This document shows, one piece after another, positions 1 to 14,633 of a stretch of 64,000 nucleotides of DNA; the stretch's first letter is position 1, and each line of letters begins with the position of its first letter. A model generated the notes under the pieces. It was not told where the DNA came from, made no database searches, and saw only the letters and a program-made list of their open reading frames with translations. The position numbers and the translations under genes were made by a program. This DNA comes from Tetrahymena elliotti 4EA (Eukaryota > Ciliophora > Oligohymenophorea > Hymenostomatida > Tetrahymenidae): NCBI GenBank assembly GCA_000231825.2, contig JH720300.1, positions 1,117,928 through 1,181,927 of the forward strand, in the 5' to 3' direction.

Positions 1-1835
1 ATTAACTGCTATTGGTGTATACATCTTGGGGTTTAAAAATCTTTTCAATAAGATTTTGTAAGTCATAGTCAATGCCAAATACAGAAAGTAACTCGTTAGT
101 TACATTATCATAAAATGCCTAAGAAAGAGTCATCCCAAAAACATTAGTGAAAGCAAATTTATAAGGAATTGAGAATGTTTATTCTACATAAATTTTAATA
201 AAATTAACTCAAAATGAATGATTGAATAAAGTATATTATTTAAATAAAGATGATTTTTATTAAAACTAAAGAAGAATCACTTACAATTTTTAAATTCAAT
301 TGATAGAATATTTAAATATTTATAAATATAATGTAAGCGAACTGTTTTAAGGGTTTTAAATTAAGTGTAAATAGTCCATAATGTTTAAAGAAATTATTCT
401 TTTGGTGAGTTATTTATTTATTGATGGTTTTGATGTTAAATAAAAATTTTAGAAACTATTATTTTACTAGTAGAATGAATCACTTCTAGTTATTGTAAAA
501 TCTCTAAAAAACAAATCTTCTGAACAAAAAGAATTTTCAAAGAAACAATTTTTTTCACTATTATTCATAAAAATCCTCCACTTTTCCTGTCTTAATTCAC
601 AAATTTTTTTATTTTTTACCTTTTTTTTGGAGAGAATCTTAGTACCATAATCTACATCTAGGATCATAGTTGTACAAGCCTTCCTATGTGCAATTCGGAA
701 GAGGAGAAATATTTTAGAGATTAAATTTTCTGGTAATATAAATGAAAACTTAATAAGACTTTAAATTTTTAGATTAAATTTACTATGCTGGAAAAGAAAT
801 AATTTCTGATGTTTTATAGATGTTGTAGGCCTATCGAGCATTTAAGAGTTGCTTTTAACTAGAATAAATTACTGCTTTTGTGTAAAAAGAGAAGATATCA
901 TTCTATTACCATTAAAAATAATTAAGTTTAAAGTAAAATTAATTGGTAGAAATAAGCACATAAAGAAAAAATAAATACCTAAATTTAACTTTATTGCTCT
1001 TCATAACTCAAATCTTCAAAATTCAATATGTAGCGATGATACCAAAGATTCAAATAATTTGGATTTGAATTGAATTTTTAGTATACTAAGGGGTTTTTGC
1101 ATTAATTTTCTTCAAATAATCCTACATGACATTCCATTTATTTCTTGTAATTTTAATCTTTATTAATGTTAAAAATAGAACTAACATCAAATTGGTTTTA
1201 TAAAATTTAAGGATAAATTTTTCATTTGTATAAAGGAAATTAATTTACTGATCCTAACTTTTCCCTATGCTATCTTAGTAAACATCAAATAAAGACTTGT
1301 AACATCGCTTGATAGCTTTTTTATGTAAAAATAGAGAGTTAATAAAATGAATGGATTTAGTATTTATTTTATTAGAACTTATTAATGATTAACATTGATT
1401 TCGAAGTGAATTAAATTCAATAAGAAAAATTCCTTTATTAGTGCAAATTAATTTTTTAATCCTATCTAATTATAAATAAGTAAGGTACCCCCACTCAAGA
1501 AATGAGAAAAATGTAACTAAAAATGATTACTTGCTAATATTAGATTTCTGTTATAACTTTATCCAGATATGCATAATTATGGAGTCTCTACTTCTCTATG
1601 TCTAATATCTAACTTTAGCTTAATTGTTACCTAAGTTATATTTCATTTTTAACAATAAATGAAATTGATTGAATTAATAGAAATAATGGCAATGTAAATA
1701 TTTCAAAAATATGAATATTATTTACCACTCTACAATAGCTCTTTGGAATAAAAAATTATATACTACTATTAAAAATAAAGAACCAGTAGTAATTGGTATC
1801 GAAATCGAGCAGATAAACTAAAAGACTATTCCCAT
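1..1835 (-). CDS. Cache-domain transmembrane receptor-like protein, copy 1 (3' end off the window)
   Basis: First of four tandem paralogs, read right to left; only the N-terminal part is inside the window. The first visible Met (1835-1833) begins MGIVFQFICSISIPITTG, a membrane segment matching the same place in the other three copies. The frame stays open upstream of this Met with no better start seen, so the true start may lie in an earlier exon. Further on come SRDSI (about 1585), the dCache signature YDPRCRLWY (about 668-640) and the distal Cache strand pattern FGMTLSQ ... VFGIDYDL (about 160-65). Several short introns interrupt it. dCache domains are extracellular ligand-sensing modules; the ligand here is unknown. 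The second membrane segment and cytoplasmic part, seen in the sister genes, must lie left of position 1. Confidence 0.7.
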
Positions 1836-2952
1836 CTTTCTTATTTTGTGCTTTGATAACCCTATTTAGTTAAGTCTTTCTCCTACTTTAAAATTTTTGA
1901 TAGACTTAGCTAATCTTTTATCTATTAATATACAGATCTATTTTTTTTTGTTTTTTGTTTTATTTTGTGTTTTGATGAATGAATAAACAATTAAAAAATC
2001 TTTAATTTATCATCGTAAATATCGTATTATATATAATTTACTAATTTTTTTAATTAAAATGTGATTAAATACGGCATCAGATCTAGGATAGATATTAAGA
2101 AAAATCTTATTCAAATTTTATTTCTACCTATTACCTACATTATCATAGTTTTTTGTTAGCTAACTAAATATTCAGTGAAAAAGATAAATACTTTACAAAT
2201 ATTTTAAACAATTTTTCAATCAAAATTTAAAGAAACTCACTTTTTATTGGATCATCAAGTAACCCTCCATACAATAAATAAGCAAAAATTGAATTTATTT
2301 AAAATTAGCTAACTTTTAATCAATCATAAATAAAGATTAAGATTTGTAATTAAAATAATTATTTTTTTGTTTAAGGAAACATACATTTATCTTTTTTTAA
2401 ATATTTTTTAAGAGTAAATGAATAATAATAATATTTAAAAATCTCTATTAAATTATCATAAAATTAACAAAAAAAAATTTAACATAAACAAAGATAATTA
2501 AACCATGAACCTTATTTATCAAAATAGTATTTGTAATAAATCATAATTTTTTTAAATAAAAATATTTTAATTTTTTAAGATTAATATTTTTATGTTCAAA
2601 ATGTTTTAAAATTTAATTTTTAAGAATACTTGAATGAATGTACTTCACCACTTTTTAATTTTAATTTTTTTTTAACTTATTCAAAAAATAAATAATTATT
2701 TAATTTACTGTTAATATTTTTTTAAATTAACTAAATTAATAATTTAGTAATGATAAAAAAGAAATAAGTTTACATAATTTAATAAATTTCTTTTATTTTT
2801 TGGATAATGAATTTAAAATATCTTTTGTTAAATAAACATAAATTGAAATAGTTAATATACTAATAAATAGAAAATCTTTTTTTAATTGATTTGTATTATA
2901 ATCTAAATTTTGTTTTTTTGTTAATTTTGTATTTTTAGCTGATAATTTGTAA
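1836..2952. other. Intergenic, A+T-rich
   Basis: Spacer between the start of Cache gene copy 1 and the TGA stop of copy 2. It is almost entirely A+T with homopolymer runs. No coding frame, RNA gene or clear repeat was recognised. It should contain the promoter of copy 1 and the 3' UTR of copy 2. Confidence 0.6.
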
Positions 2953-5900
2953 TCATTTAAACAAACCATCAAATACTTTATGAAAATCTATATTTTTATG
3001 ACGAAGCTTTGATAAGTAATAATACATTTAACTTTAATTTGAAAAAATATAAAACTTTGAAAAATCAAAATTTATGAGGGCAGGAATGGAGTTTGCTTGA
3101 TTCATTATTTTTTTTTCTTGATATTTTTAATCTTACCCAACAAAAACTTAATTTGTTTCTTTGTTTTTTTGTGATTAAAGTTCTTGATAGTAAAAATTTG
3201 AAAATTAATTTGAGGTTTATTTGTTTCTGATAAGTTTATTTTTATATTTCTCAACCTCTATCTTGTCTATAAATTAATCTTCAAGGCTTTTCTAGCTTTT
3301 AGGAGAATCATTTGATTAGGATAATTTAAATAGTTCTGAATTATCCATGGAAGGATTTAATAATCCTTCTTTTTAATTCAAGCTATCTCCTTTGCTGTTA
3401 TTCAAAAGATCTCTTGTAAAACTATTTAATTGATTATTACTTATTGTATAATCTTAATTTTCTTTAAGATTTCTAATAGATTAATTATTATCAGTAATCT
3501 AATTACTGTTAGGAAAAAATTTTGTTTAATTTAAAAATATTGGAGCTATTAAATTAGAATTTTCTCCATTAAGTGTTGAAAAATCATTAGTCATTTGTTT
3601 ATTAATTTAATAATTTAATAATCCTTTCTGACATAGAGAAGATTAATCCATTTCATCACTGTGATTTTCTATAATTTGGCTTTTTTAAACAGTAGCATTT
3701 GATTGCTTTCTAACTAAAGGTAAAAAAAAATTTAACATTTTAGGCTATTGAGGCATCATTTTAGTCATAAACTTCAGTCTTTCTTTGAATAGTTTTTTAT
3801 CTATTATTGGTTATTAAGAACTGTAAAAGCAGAAAGTTACTAACAATATTTTTTTATTTTTTTAGAAATTATTTTCTTTCAATAATTATTTCTAATTGTA
3901 ATGTTTAATAATTTCATTTTGTAAGTTAAAAAAAGCCTCTTCCCATCCCATTTAAGGCCCAATTGGTGGTTGAAAAATAGTTTCATAATCTTCAGAATGA
4001 GTTATTTGATTCGAATCTTTTCTGGAAAGCAGAGTTCCATATGTTGTGAATCTATCTTTTCTTTTATCAATTTCTTAATTATTTTAGTTTAATTAATAGT
4101 TGTTACTCATAGATATATTATTCATATTAGATGAATATTCCCTGGATATTTTTTAATTTAGCTTAGATGAAAAATCATTTTTGAAGAGGAAATCTCCAAC
4201 TATCTTTTGACTTCTCATCAAGTATGGTTTATTTTCAAATGGAAACAAATGCTATAAAATTTTAAATTCTTAATCATAGCCTGCCAAAAAGACTTTATCT
4301 TTCTTTTTTAAAAAAGTATTCTTTAAATAATTAAAAATATTCTCCTGGAATGACTGGGTCCATGCAATTTCGTTTAAGATTTATTTATTTTTGTTAGGCC
4401 CATTTCCTCTATTTTTAAATTGAGGGCTATTTGAAAGGTTTGTGTTACTATAAACTACATTTGATGCAGATTAAAACAAAATAAACACGCTATAGTTATC
4501 AAGATTTTAAAATCGATTGTACATTAGATCTATTTTTTTATTGATTACATTAAATTTTTCAAATGTATTTTTGATATACTTTAAAGCTTTCTTCCTAAAA
4601 TAAAGTACAGAAGAAAATTCAAGGTAGTTTGTGAATTTTAGGCAGGCTAAATAATACTTTTCTTGCTTAATGAGAAATATTCCTTAGATAAGCTAAAAAT
4701 AATTTGAAAGCTGCTCATGTTTGAAAAATATTTATTAACTTTTGCTTTAATTTTTTTCAATTTCTTATTTTAAAATTTAAAGTAACTGCAAAGCCATCTT
4801 GAATTCATTTTGGGCTGAACACAAATCATTTAAATGTGCATTTACCTCAGACAAAGTTAGCTTTATAAAGATTTAGATTTCAATCTTTTTTAGATTGTTT
4901 AAATTAATGAGATTGCAAATATTAAATGATGTGTTCAAATATTCTTTAGAGTGCTTTAGCCAATTAATACTTTCAGTGTTACTATTTTTTTCATAAATAG
5001 ATTAATTTAAAGAAAATCCTATTTCAGAAATTGCAAATCCACACACATACAAAGTAGGTAATAAACCTCTAAGATAATTAGGGTCCAGATTATGAGTATT
5101 AGTGTAATTGCAGTTTCCAAAAAAACTAAACAATGTTTATATAGAGGGTATCTAATTATGTAAAAGACTAATAGTTAGGGACTATTGGTAGTATTCTATG
5201 CATTATTTGAAGTCCTCTTTGTCAAGGAAAATATTTCCTATTTCCTTATAAACTAAAACCTAGGCATTAAAATTTTTAACATACCTAAATACTTTCAAAG
5301 CAGATCTCAGTCTAGTTATCTTTTCCCACTCATCCTAAGTTTCTTCATATCCTCCCTCTAAATATTCCATAATATGAGCAAATTCTTGAATTGCAGAAAT
5401 AATGATCTCCATTTCATGAAACATAATTGGGATATCATCCAGTTTGATATTCAATACTTGTTTCATGTCTTTTTCACTAAAAATAGCTATTTATCTAATT
5501 TATCTCGCTACCATTAAATTGTGAGAACGTTCTTCTTATTTTTCCTAAATTTTCCTATTCATATACATTCTTCCTTTACTTCCAGTAAGCTTTCTTCCTG
5601 GAGAATAATTTGTTTTAAAAATATTTTAGCTTTAACTATCAAGTTTGTTATTCATATTTATATGACATTATGCTTTCAAAGAATTATTATCTGTACCTAA
5701 ATATTTTTGGAAACCATTCTAAAAAAAAGATCTTTGATTATTTGAGGAATCTTAATTCTATAAAAAGTATTAATATTGAGATATGTTAGAGTTTTTCATT
5801 TATTTTTAAGGACTCAAGTAGAGAGGGTTATTTTTTGATTTGGAATAATTTTCATTATTAGAATATCTATTGGCTAAAATTGGTACTGCAGTAACTTGAT

Positions 5901-8613
5901 CTATATAATTGAAAGGATTTTATTGAGTATTCACTAGATTTTAATTGGATTACATTAAATTTTATGACTAAAATGGTTAATTCAAATTTCCATTTAATTT
6001 TTATTTTAAATTACTATTAATATTTTTTTTCTTATTTAAGATTTATTTATTATCTTTGCTGAGGGATTAATCAGTTACCTTTACAGGAGAATTTTACAAT
6101 TCATTTGAAATTTAATTTTGAAAACTAAATTCTTAATTCAAATGAGATAAAAATTAAGAGTTTAAAAAAAGATCTTTTTCTTTTAATTATTAAATTAATA
6201 AGCTGTTGTTTTATTGAAATATATTTTATGGTAAAATATTTGATTATTAGGTAAATGAATTTTCTTAATTATTTTAAGTTTTATAAGCAAATTAATTATT
6301 GCTTTTATTTACATTTTAAAATTATGTCTTTTTATCTTTACTCTTCATCATAAATTACTAAATACTTTCTTAGTCTTTTTAATTTTAAGGTCCTTAAGCA
6401 TTTCCTTTTTTTTTTTCCTTTTTTTTTTGGTTACTTTTTTTTGAAATGATATTCACTTTTGGCTTGATTTCTTACCCAAAATTACTTATTTTTTATCTCG
6501 TGAGTTCTTAGATAAAATAAGTTTATAGCATTCGAAGAGGAATATCAATTTAATAATATAATACAGCAGCATAGTGCATCAGTGCACAGAATATTATAAA
6601 TAGGATAACAGAGGACTACAAAATAAAAAATAATACATCATACTAGGTTAATGCCCCTTTCTTTTGGAACATATAACGTAAATCTTTATTAACTCTTCCA
6701 ACAAACATGACAATTGAATTTTTCCTCTTATCTTTTTCTGCATAAACAATGCTTGTAACTTTAATAGGATAAATTAAGCAAAAACTTTTTTATTGAATAA
6801 AATTTAAAATATTTTTTTATTATTTTTAAATTAACTTACAATTTAACTCCATTTTTCTCAAAGGGTATAAAAAAATTATCAATGTTTTCCATTTTTTCTA
6901 TGCTATAATTGTAAGTATGAGCAAATTAAATACTTTTTGTGACCTATTATTCAAAATAAGACTTCTCTTCTTTTACATTTGGATAAGTCAGATTTGAGCC
7001 ATATTCCAAATCTGGCCAACTAAAAATCTATTTGGAATATCGATTCCATAGTTTATGGTAAAAGATCTTTATAAATTTTTAATTTATTAAAGAATTAATT
7101 CATTAAAAATATAAATAGTAGGCTATTACAGTCATATTTTTTTCATGAAAAAAGACAGTGTATCCTTATTAATCCCCATCTTGGTTTTAGTCTTGTGGCT
7201 AAAAAATGCTTGTAATCAAATCTGAAATATCATAGTCAATGCTTATGATTGACCTCATATTCCCAAAATCATCAAATATTTTGCTTGATATTGTCATACC
7301 AATATTCCCATCAAAAGAAAACTGATAGGGCTCAATGAATACCTAACCTTAAATAAAATATTTAACATTAATTTTAGGATTATAATATATTTTATACCTT
7401 CTTATTAAAGAGCCTACTTATACCAAGCTCTACATCTTGGATCATAATCTACAACTCGTTTACCAGGTATACATATATCAAAAGAAATACCAGTGTAGTT
7501 ATAAGACCTAATTAATTAAATCACAAATTATTGTGATAATCAATATTAATTAATTCAATTTAAAGAATAAAAAAGTGTTACTATCCAGGTGCAGCAAGGA
7601 TAAGAGAAGTATTGTATGTGTTATAAATCCAAGTAGCTATAAATAGCTAATTTTTTCTATAATCATAAACTGATCTTGTGTAAAATTAGAAGAAATCATT
7701 CTATTAAAGGAAATATTTAATATTTAGATAGCTTTTTGTGAATATTTAAAATATCTACCTATTCATAGAAATACTTCTCATCCTCTTACAAATCTTCTGA
7801 ATGTAAAATTTCTCTATGAAACCAAAGATTTACTAAATTTATATTTTTTTTCTACTCTTAAATCACATCTTTGGGGCATAGGCCCATACTTTATGCAACA
7901 ACTGAGCACTCTTTTTATTTAAATTAGGGAGCTTCTAATTAATTAATAAAGAAAAATATTATCCAAAAAAGGAAGAAATTGAAGTTCATTATTTGTCATA
8001 CTTTTAAAATAGTTCCTCATTATCTTTTTATATATAGATTCTAAACTAGTCATGTCATTAGATAGCTTTTTATTTATTAGTTTATTAATTAAAAATACAT
8101 TTTTGTAAGTTTATATATCACAATATTTTGATGAAATTAAACAATATGTCTAAATTATATAATTACTGCCTAATACTATAACTCTGATATTATCTTATTC
8201 AAATATACATAGTTATGGAGTCTCTGCTTTTCAAAATATATTTATTATTAAGTGCTGATTTCTTGCCTTTACGATATAATATTAAAAACTCATAAAACAT
8301 CTTGATTTAGTTAAATTATTTATAATTCCTACCATTAATCTAGAGCGTTTTGCAAGAGATAATAGTATGAAATAACTAATCCTACACTTCCTATCGTAAT
8401 TGGAATAGAAATAATACAAATAAACTAAATTATAAAACCCATTTTATTTCTTTTTATGCTACTTATTTAATATTTAATTATTAGAAAACTTATTTTTGCA
8501 AAAGGTTGTAAATATTAAAACCTACCTTTTGTTTTAACTTTTTAACTTTCACTTTTATTTGTAAGTGATTCATTTAAATTAAATAGTAAAAGCATAACAA
8601 ACTAAGCATTCAT
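2953..8613 (-). CDS. Cache-TM-TPR-VWA-like receptor, copy 2
   Basis: Complete paralog with TGA stop at 2955-2953. The start is uncertain: Met at 8613, 8595 or 8442 are all in frame; 8613 is chosen because copy 3 also has a cytoplasmic leader before its first membrane helix. Membrane segment 1 (FIIQFICIISIPITIG) is near 8430-8390. The dCache domain carries YDPRCRAWYK (about 7446-7415) and IGMTISSKIFDD ... IISIDYDIS (about 7305-7215). Membrane segment 2 (about 6640-6560) ends in HYAAVL. The cytoplasmic part has a TPR-like helix pair (YKEIGNIFLDKEDFKQCIEYY, near 5250-5190), then a VWA-like fold pattern with a degenerate MIDAS (YSVFILFQSAS near 4500; FLAGYDQEF near 4290; ILLVTFCFYSS near 3850). 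The tail YYLSKLRHKNIDF is shared with the sister genes. Introns lie only in the Cache-coding half. Probably a sensory receptor; ligand and output unknown. Confidence 0.75.
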
Positions 8614-9424
8614 CTATAAAAAATATATTTGTATGTTTGGTAAATATATTTAACATAGCATTCTCCTTTTTTTCACTTTACCATCATTTTTATTTTTGGT
8701 GAAATTATAATCTTTGTTTAGCAGATAATATTTTTCAACATCTTCAATTAACTTCAATTTAAACTTTATCGTATTTTTTTTTCACTTATTTTATCAAAAG
8801 GCAAGTCAAATTTTCATAAATTTTACCATCTTCTTTTTATTATTAAATATAAAACTTATTATTCTTTAGATTTTACTTATTTTTTCCATAAGATAAATTT
8901 TGGCAAAATAATTGTTTGAATAAATTAAAATAAAATTTAATATGAATTTTCAATTATTTATTAAAACCCCTACAAGATAAGTGAGTCATTTAGATGCTTA
9001 TGATATTAAATTTTACTTGAATTAGAATATTCTAAAATAAATTATTTTTATGAAAAAATAGATTAAATATTTATTGAGTTAAATTTATATAAATTTTTAA
9101 ATTTTATTAAATTGATCCTATTTTAAAAGAATTCATTTGTTTGTTGCTTTTCTTAATTTTTATTCTGAATATTAATACCATACTTTCATTTACTCAACAT
9201 TAAATGAAACATAAATAAAAAAATGTTTTAATTTTTCAATATGAAATTTCTAGAAAATATTTTGTGGAAGTTTTTGATTTAATATGAATTGATTAAATGT
9301 GAGTTAAATAAATATATACATAAGTTGATGAAGTTTAAATAAATTAATTTAATAATGTAAATTTTGATTGTTTAGATTTATTTTTTTCATTTATATCAAT
9401 AAATAAGATGTTAATATCTTGTGT
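8614..9424. other. Intergenic, A+T-rich
   Basis: Spacer between Cache gene copies 2 and 3. No conserved coding frame, RNA or repeat was recognised. It presumably holds the promoter of copy 2 and the 3' UTR of copy 3. Confidence 0.55.
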
Positions 9425-12400
9425 TCATTCTTTCAAATACTGAATATTACTGGGATGCATTCTTTTTCTCAAAAGGTATATTTTGAATTGAGATATAGAC
9501 TCAAATTAATGTATTTTAAGACCATGATAATTATAAACTCTATCATGATCTAATCTGATACTGTTTTACATTAGGCTTTCATAATTTAACTTGAATTCAT
9601 TATTTATTTTTTCTAAAAATATTTATTTTATTAAATCTTCATTTGATTCAATATTCTAAAAGCTAAGCAAATCGCATGGGTTGATTATAATGATATTATT
9701 TTTAATATCCTTATTTTAGTTTTAAATTTGTTCAATTCTTTATTAAAATTAGCTAGATTGCAATTATTTATCTAATTAGTAGTTTGAGAAGAATATGATG
9801 AAATGGGTTCTTTAATTTGTATGTTAAAACGAATCAGATTTTGTTGAGAAATTGGATAAATTGTATTATTATTTAAGTTTATTATAATTATCAATACATG
9901 TTAATACTTAAGGTAGGAATGCTTTAGAGCAATTATTTGGAGTTTGGCTGCTTTTATTGAACACTTAATCAATAAATAATTTCTAATTTCTTAACTAAAT
10001 TTAGGTATTTTAAAATTCTTTATTCAGCTATTAATATTGTAAACCAATTACTTTTAATATTTAATCTCCCTTAAATACATTTAAATGCTAAATAACATCT
10101 AATTACTTTGAATATGGTTCTTTATCATCTTCATAACAATTTAAAATTTAGATCCTGTCTTTATGAGGTTACAAAAAAAATTTAAAAAGCCAATCTACAA
10201 AACTTAACTGATAATTCTCAAATTCTTTAAACAATTGAGACTGAAAAGAAGGAGTTTGAAATATTATTGTAGTATCAAAAGATTTTTATTCAAAATTTTA
10301 TGATTGTTTTTAGTTTATATTACTTTTATTTTAAGAGGCTTGCTCATATTGGTTTTATAAAATTTATTGTAGTAAACTTCTAAAATAAATATGCTTTTCT
10401 TTGAGTAAAAATTTAATAATATATTCTGTATTGATTTTAGCATTAATAAATGTAAATAAAATCAAAGAAAATGCTAATAATTTTTTTTAAGGATCACAAG
10501 TAATTGCATTTTCGATCATATCTGTAAATAAAGTAGCAGCTTAACAATAATGACCTCTCTTCATTTCTAAAAGCCCTCTTATAAATAGTAAATTTATTTC
10601 AATCTAATTTGTTTGCTAATATTATTATTTTATTTCTTTGTTCGAGGCTAATCTAAAAAGTTATTCATCATTATCAGTAGCATTCTAACTGTTTTCTAAT
10701 TGAGTCTCCCTTTATACTAATTTTATATGGTAAAGAGACTAATCAAGATCTCCTAAGTAAATAAAAGATTCTGCTATATCTATATGCAACATCATGAGAT
10801 TAAATTTATTAATTGGATTCAATTTTTTTTCTATATTTAAAGCAAAATTTAACAATTTTAAAGAAAGTGAAGCTGCTTCTATTAATTCCTTTTGTAGCAT
10901 GTTATAGTAGTTATTTTCAGAAATAATTTTATTGCTGTTAAATTTAATTTAATCATTATTTTTAGAAATAGAATATTATGAAATTATATTATCTTATAAC
11001 TTTTATTTAAGAAGCAAACCAAAATTTTTGGAAATATTTCTTAAGAGGTTTAGATAAAATTAATCAGAGAAAATATTCCCCTTTTCTAAAGCTGATTAAA
11101 AAGATTAAATATTTGTTTATCCTAGCTATTGAAAGCAAATATTCTGAGATAATTAGTAGCATTCTATAGCATCTTCGTATCTTCTGCTTTCTTAATGCAG
11201 ATTTCCTATATTAAACAAGCATAAGGTTAAAGCTTATTAATTTTATATTTTATTAAATATTTTATAGGCCTTAGTAAATTTAAGCAAGCTTTCAGAGTTG
11301 TCTGAAGCATAAAAGCCATCCCTTTAAAACTGGATGATGTTTGCTAGAATTTTAAAGGTTTTTTTTATCACAGAAAACTCTTTAAAAGAGCTTTTAAGTT
11401 ATTTAATATCTCCCATTTATTAAAAACGATAATTATCAATAATTTTTTTACTAAACTCTGAATAGTTTTCTTTACTTCTTCCTTATTGAGTTTCAGTTAA
11501 TCTCCTTGACTTTTAATAAGTATTTTAAGTGTCTCTCCTATTAGGTGTAAACATTTTATCTGTCTCTAAATTTTTAGTTGGTAAAGAAAAAAGCTAGTTA
11601 TCTATTTTTAGTTCATTATTAGTCATTCTTCGATTGAATGCAAGCTACTATTAGAAATTTAAAGAAGGTGAAAAAGGTTATTTCGCTAAAACTTTATCTT
11701 TGGGTTAGATAGATGAGACAAGAAATTTACTTTTAGAGTATTCAGCTGCATTTAAGGCATTATTAGAACCAAAGCTATCTCTTAGTTACTGAGAAACTAT
11801 TGTTTGCTAATGAACTCTGAGTTGAGTTGAAAAAATAAAACTCTAATTTAGTTAATGTTTTTATTATTATTGAAGTTAATTATTTATTTCTAATATGTCA
11901 TTCTTTTTTTATTGTTTGATAAGTAAGCTACTATGCTTCAAAAAGTTTGTTAGCTAATCAATAGGGATGGAGATTTAATGCATTAGAACAGCAGTAAAAT
12001 GACATAAGCTAATAATTAAGACGAAGATAACTATGACTATTTCAGTAATCGCTAAAGCTTAAAACAATTAATTATACTTCAATACATCTTTTAATATTAA
12101 TTCAACTATATTTCTTTAGACTCTAGCTAAAAACATCACTGATTTCTTTTCAATATCATTCTTCTAGTTTATAGAAAACGATTCAATTGGATATACCAAT
12201 GCAGTACTGTAATTTCAAAAAAATAACATAAATTATCTAAAAATTTATATCATAATAAATTAGTTTTCATCAGAAACTTGATATAAATTGTATGAATTTT
12301 TGATATTTTTAATTAAAAAATTTGTGATTGAATTTATTTACTAATTTCTGTCACCCTTTGCAAAATTTAGGAAAAGATTTGTATTTTGTATTTAATTAAA

Positions 12401-14247
12401 ATCATAAAAGTTATCTAATGTGCTTGACTATCTAATAGCTTCTGTAAGTTAATCTGAGAAATCTATTTTTTGTCTATTTGGATAATTTGATGTTTCGTTA
12501 AATTCTATATCTTCCCAATTATATAAATTTCCACTTGATCTATTCCAGTTTTTGTGATAAAAAATCTGTTTTTTTAAAGAAATTTAGTAAATGATTTAAC
12601 TAACTTTTTTAATAATTTATTTTTACTGTTCGATTTTACTCATGAAAAAATACTGAATATGCTTCATAGATGCTTGAAGAATCATTCTAATCTTGCTTTG
12701 CGAAAATATCAGTAACTAAATTAGTTATTCCAAAATCTATACTTAACACAGATTATAATTAGCCATTTCCATCTAGAATTTTACTAGAAGCTGTCATTCC
12801 AATCGAGTTATCAAAAGCATAGACGTAAGGTTGCTGAAATTAAATTCCTAAAAATAAAAAACTAAAAAATACAAAAATATTTTTGATAAAACAAATAAAT
12901 ACCTTCATTATTCATAGCTAATGAATACCAAGGTCTACATCTAGGATCATAGGGCTCTGAAAAAACTTCCTTAATACAATCTTAGTAATAAAAATCTAAA
13001 GATATTGTGCTTTTTAATTAATGTAATTTAGATGAATTTAAATGTAATGTTTTTTAAATAGCTTTACCTTGCTGGGGAACCAACCATCAGAGAATTATTA
13101 AATGAATTGTAAATCCACTATTCATCTAAAAGTTAATTCTTTCTCACGGAATAAAATCCTTTGGCAAGTGTAACAAAAATTAAATTCTAGAAAATTAAAA
13201 AAACCAATTAATTTTGTGGTTGTGAATAAAAAATAAGAATAAGATTTTTGAAGAAAATAAGTAAATAAATATTAGGTATTACTGTATGAAGAAGATTCTT
13301 TTCCGTTGGATCAAGTTAACTCTCTAAATTAGCCCTTCTGTGAAACCATAGATCTACATAATTTCTGTTAGCCGAGAAGAGCTGTTTTGTGTAGCTAGGA
13401 CACTCCACGTTGCTTGTTTAAAAATCTCTCATAGAGCATTTTGAGTATAAAGTTTGCGTATTACCTTATGGTATATAGAGTAAAAATAAAATATATGATT
13501 AGAATAAATAATTTTACTTTTTACATATCCAGCTTGAACTTTATTGTAAAATTTGGAAAGCATAAATATATCTGAAGATATCTTTTTTTTAAAGTAAACT
13601 AAATATAAAACTAACTTGTTATTAGCTTAAATAAAAATACATCTTAAAACTAAATATCAGAGATGATTTTATTAGCTGAAACATAATTGTATAGCCTCTA
13701 TTATTCAAATACCTTGATTTATTCTTCACTTAATCTCTTCCTAATATAAATTATAAAAGTTAGATTCTAATGAGAAATTGTAGAAGGTAAAATTTTGTTA
13801 ATTTGAGCAATTCTGCTAAAATAGCTCTACTATTCCAACTGTTGTAGGATTATGCTTTTTTTTGAAAATATGTAAATAGCTCTACTATTTCAATCATTCA
13901 TTGTATGGTTAAGGTTTTTTTTGGAAAATATTTATTTTTTTTATAAATTCCATCCTTCATATTCAAATTGTTTTATTTAGTTGATAGGTAATTTTGAATT
14001 CAGTAGAATCAAATCAACATTTTTGACTAGTTTTATAGAATATTTACCAATCATTGATGGCAATTGCATTATATTAATATGATACTACTAAGAGGAATGT
14101 AATGCCCAATACCATAGGTATACAAATGCTAAAAAACACTTAGTGGATTATATTGAAATTAAATATATTGTATTATGAGTTTGAAATTTTATTTTAGCAA
14201 TCCTTGAATATTGTTTGAGCATTTTCAAAAGGCCTTTTATTTTTCAT
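9425..14247 (-). CDS. Cache-TM-TPR-VWA-like receptor, copy 3
   Basis: Starts at Met 14247 (MKNKRPFENAQT...), which has an in-frame TGA shortly upstream, and stops at TGA 9427-9425. A 33-residue cytoplasmic leader precedes membrane segment 1 (VFFSICIPMVLGITFLLVVS, about 14145-14085). The dCache domain has YDPRCRPWYS (about 12952-12925) and IGMTASSKILDG ... VLSIDFGIT (about 12818-12730). Membrane segment 2 (about 12050-11970) ends in CHFTAVL. From there to the stop the frame is open without introns. A TPR motif is clear: LFNIGNLHQESRRYEDAIECY (near 11210-11140). A VWA-like pattern follows (DTTIIFQTPSF near 10280; FIIFFSNYQLD near 9790), without a canonical MIDAS DxSxS. The tail KIYLLRKRMHPSNIQY matches the other copies. 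Confidence 0.78.
13818..13932. repeat. Two-copy direct repeat of about 57 bp
   Basis: Two adjacent units both start near aaatagctctactatt and end in a T-run plus gaaaatat (about 13818-13872 and 13873-13932). On the minus strand this sits in and at the 3' edge of the intron between the first membrane segment and the Cache exons of copy 3, so the second unit duplicates the splice-acceptor region. Probably a local slippage or duplication event. Confidence 0.55.
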
Positions 14248-14633
14248 TCGCTATTAGTCTAGTCACAAGTTTCTTAACCTTTTTATATTATTTATTAGCT
14301 GAAATTTTTATCAAAATTATTATTATTTACAGTTTTTAATTCTAAAAAATTTTAATATAATTTGATTAAAAAATCAATTAATATATTTCCTGCAAAATTT
14401 TTGAATTAGTAAAATATGTATTTCTTTTTTGTAATAAGAATTTCTTTTATTCAATTAAAGATATTAAAATTTCCAAATCTTTTAAATAAAAAATAAATAC
14501 CTTAATATTAATTTTCTAATACAAAATCTATCATATTAAAGTTTTTTTTAATAAATAAAATATGAAATAAGTGAAAATCAATAAAAAATTTATTTTTTTG
14601 ATAATTTGAAGTAATGTTTATTTAACAACTAAC
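14248..14633. other. Intergenic, A+T-rich
   Basis: Short spacer between the start of Cache copy 3 and the stop of copy 4, both on the minus strand. Nothing beyond A+T-rich sequence was recognised; it should include the copy 3 promoter. Confidence 0.5.
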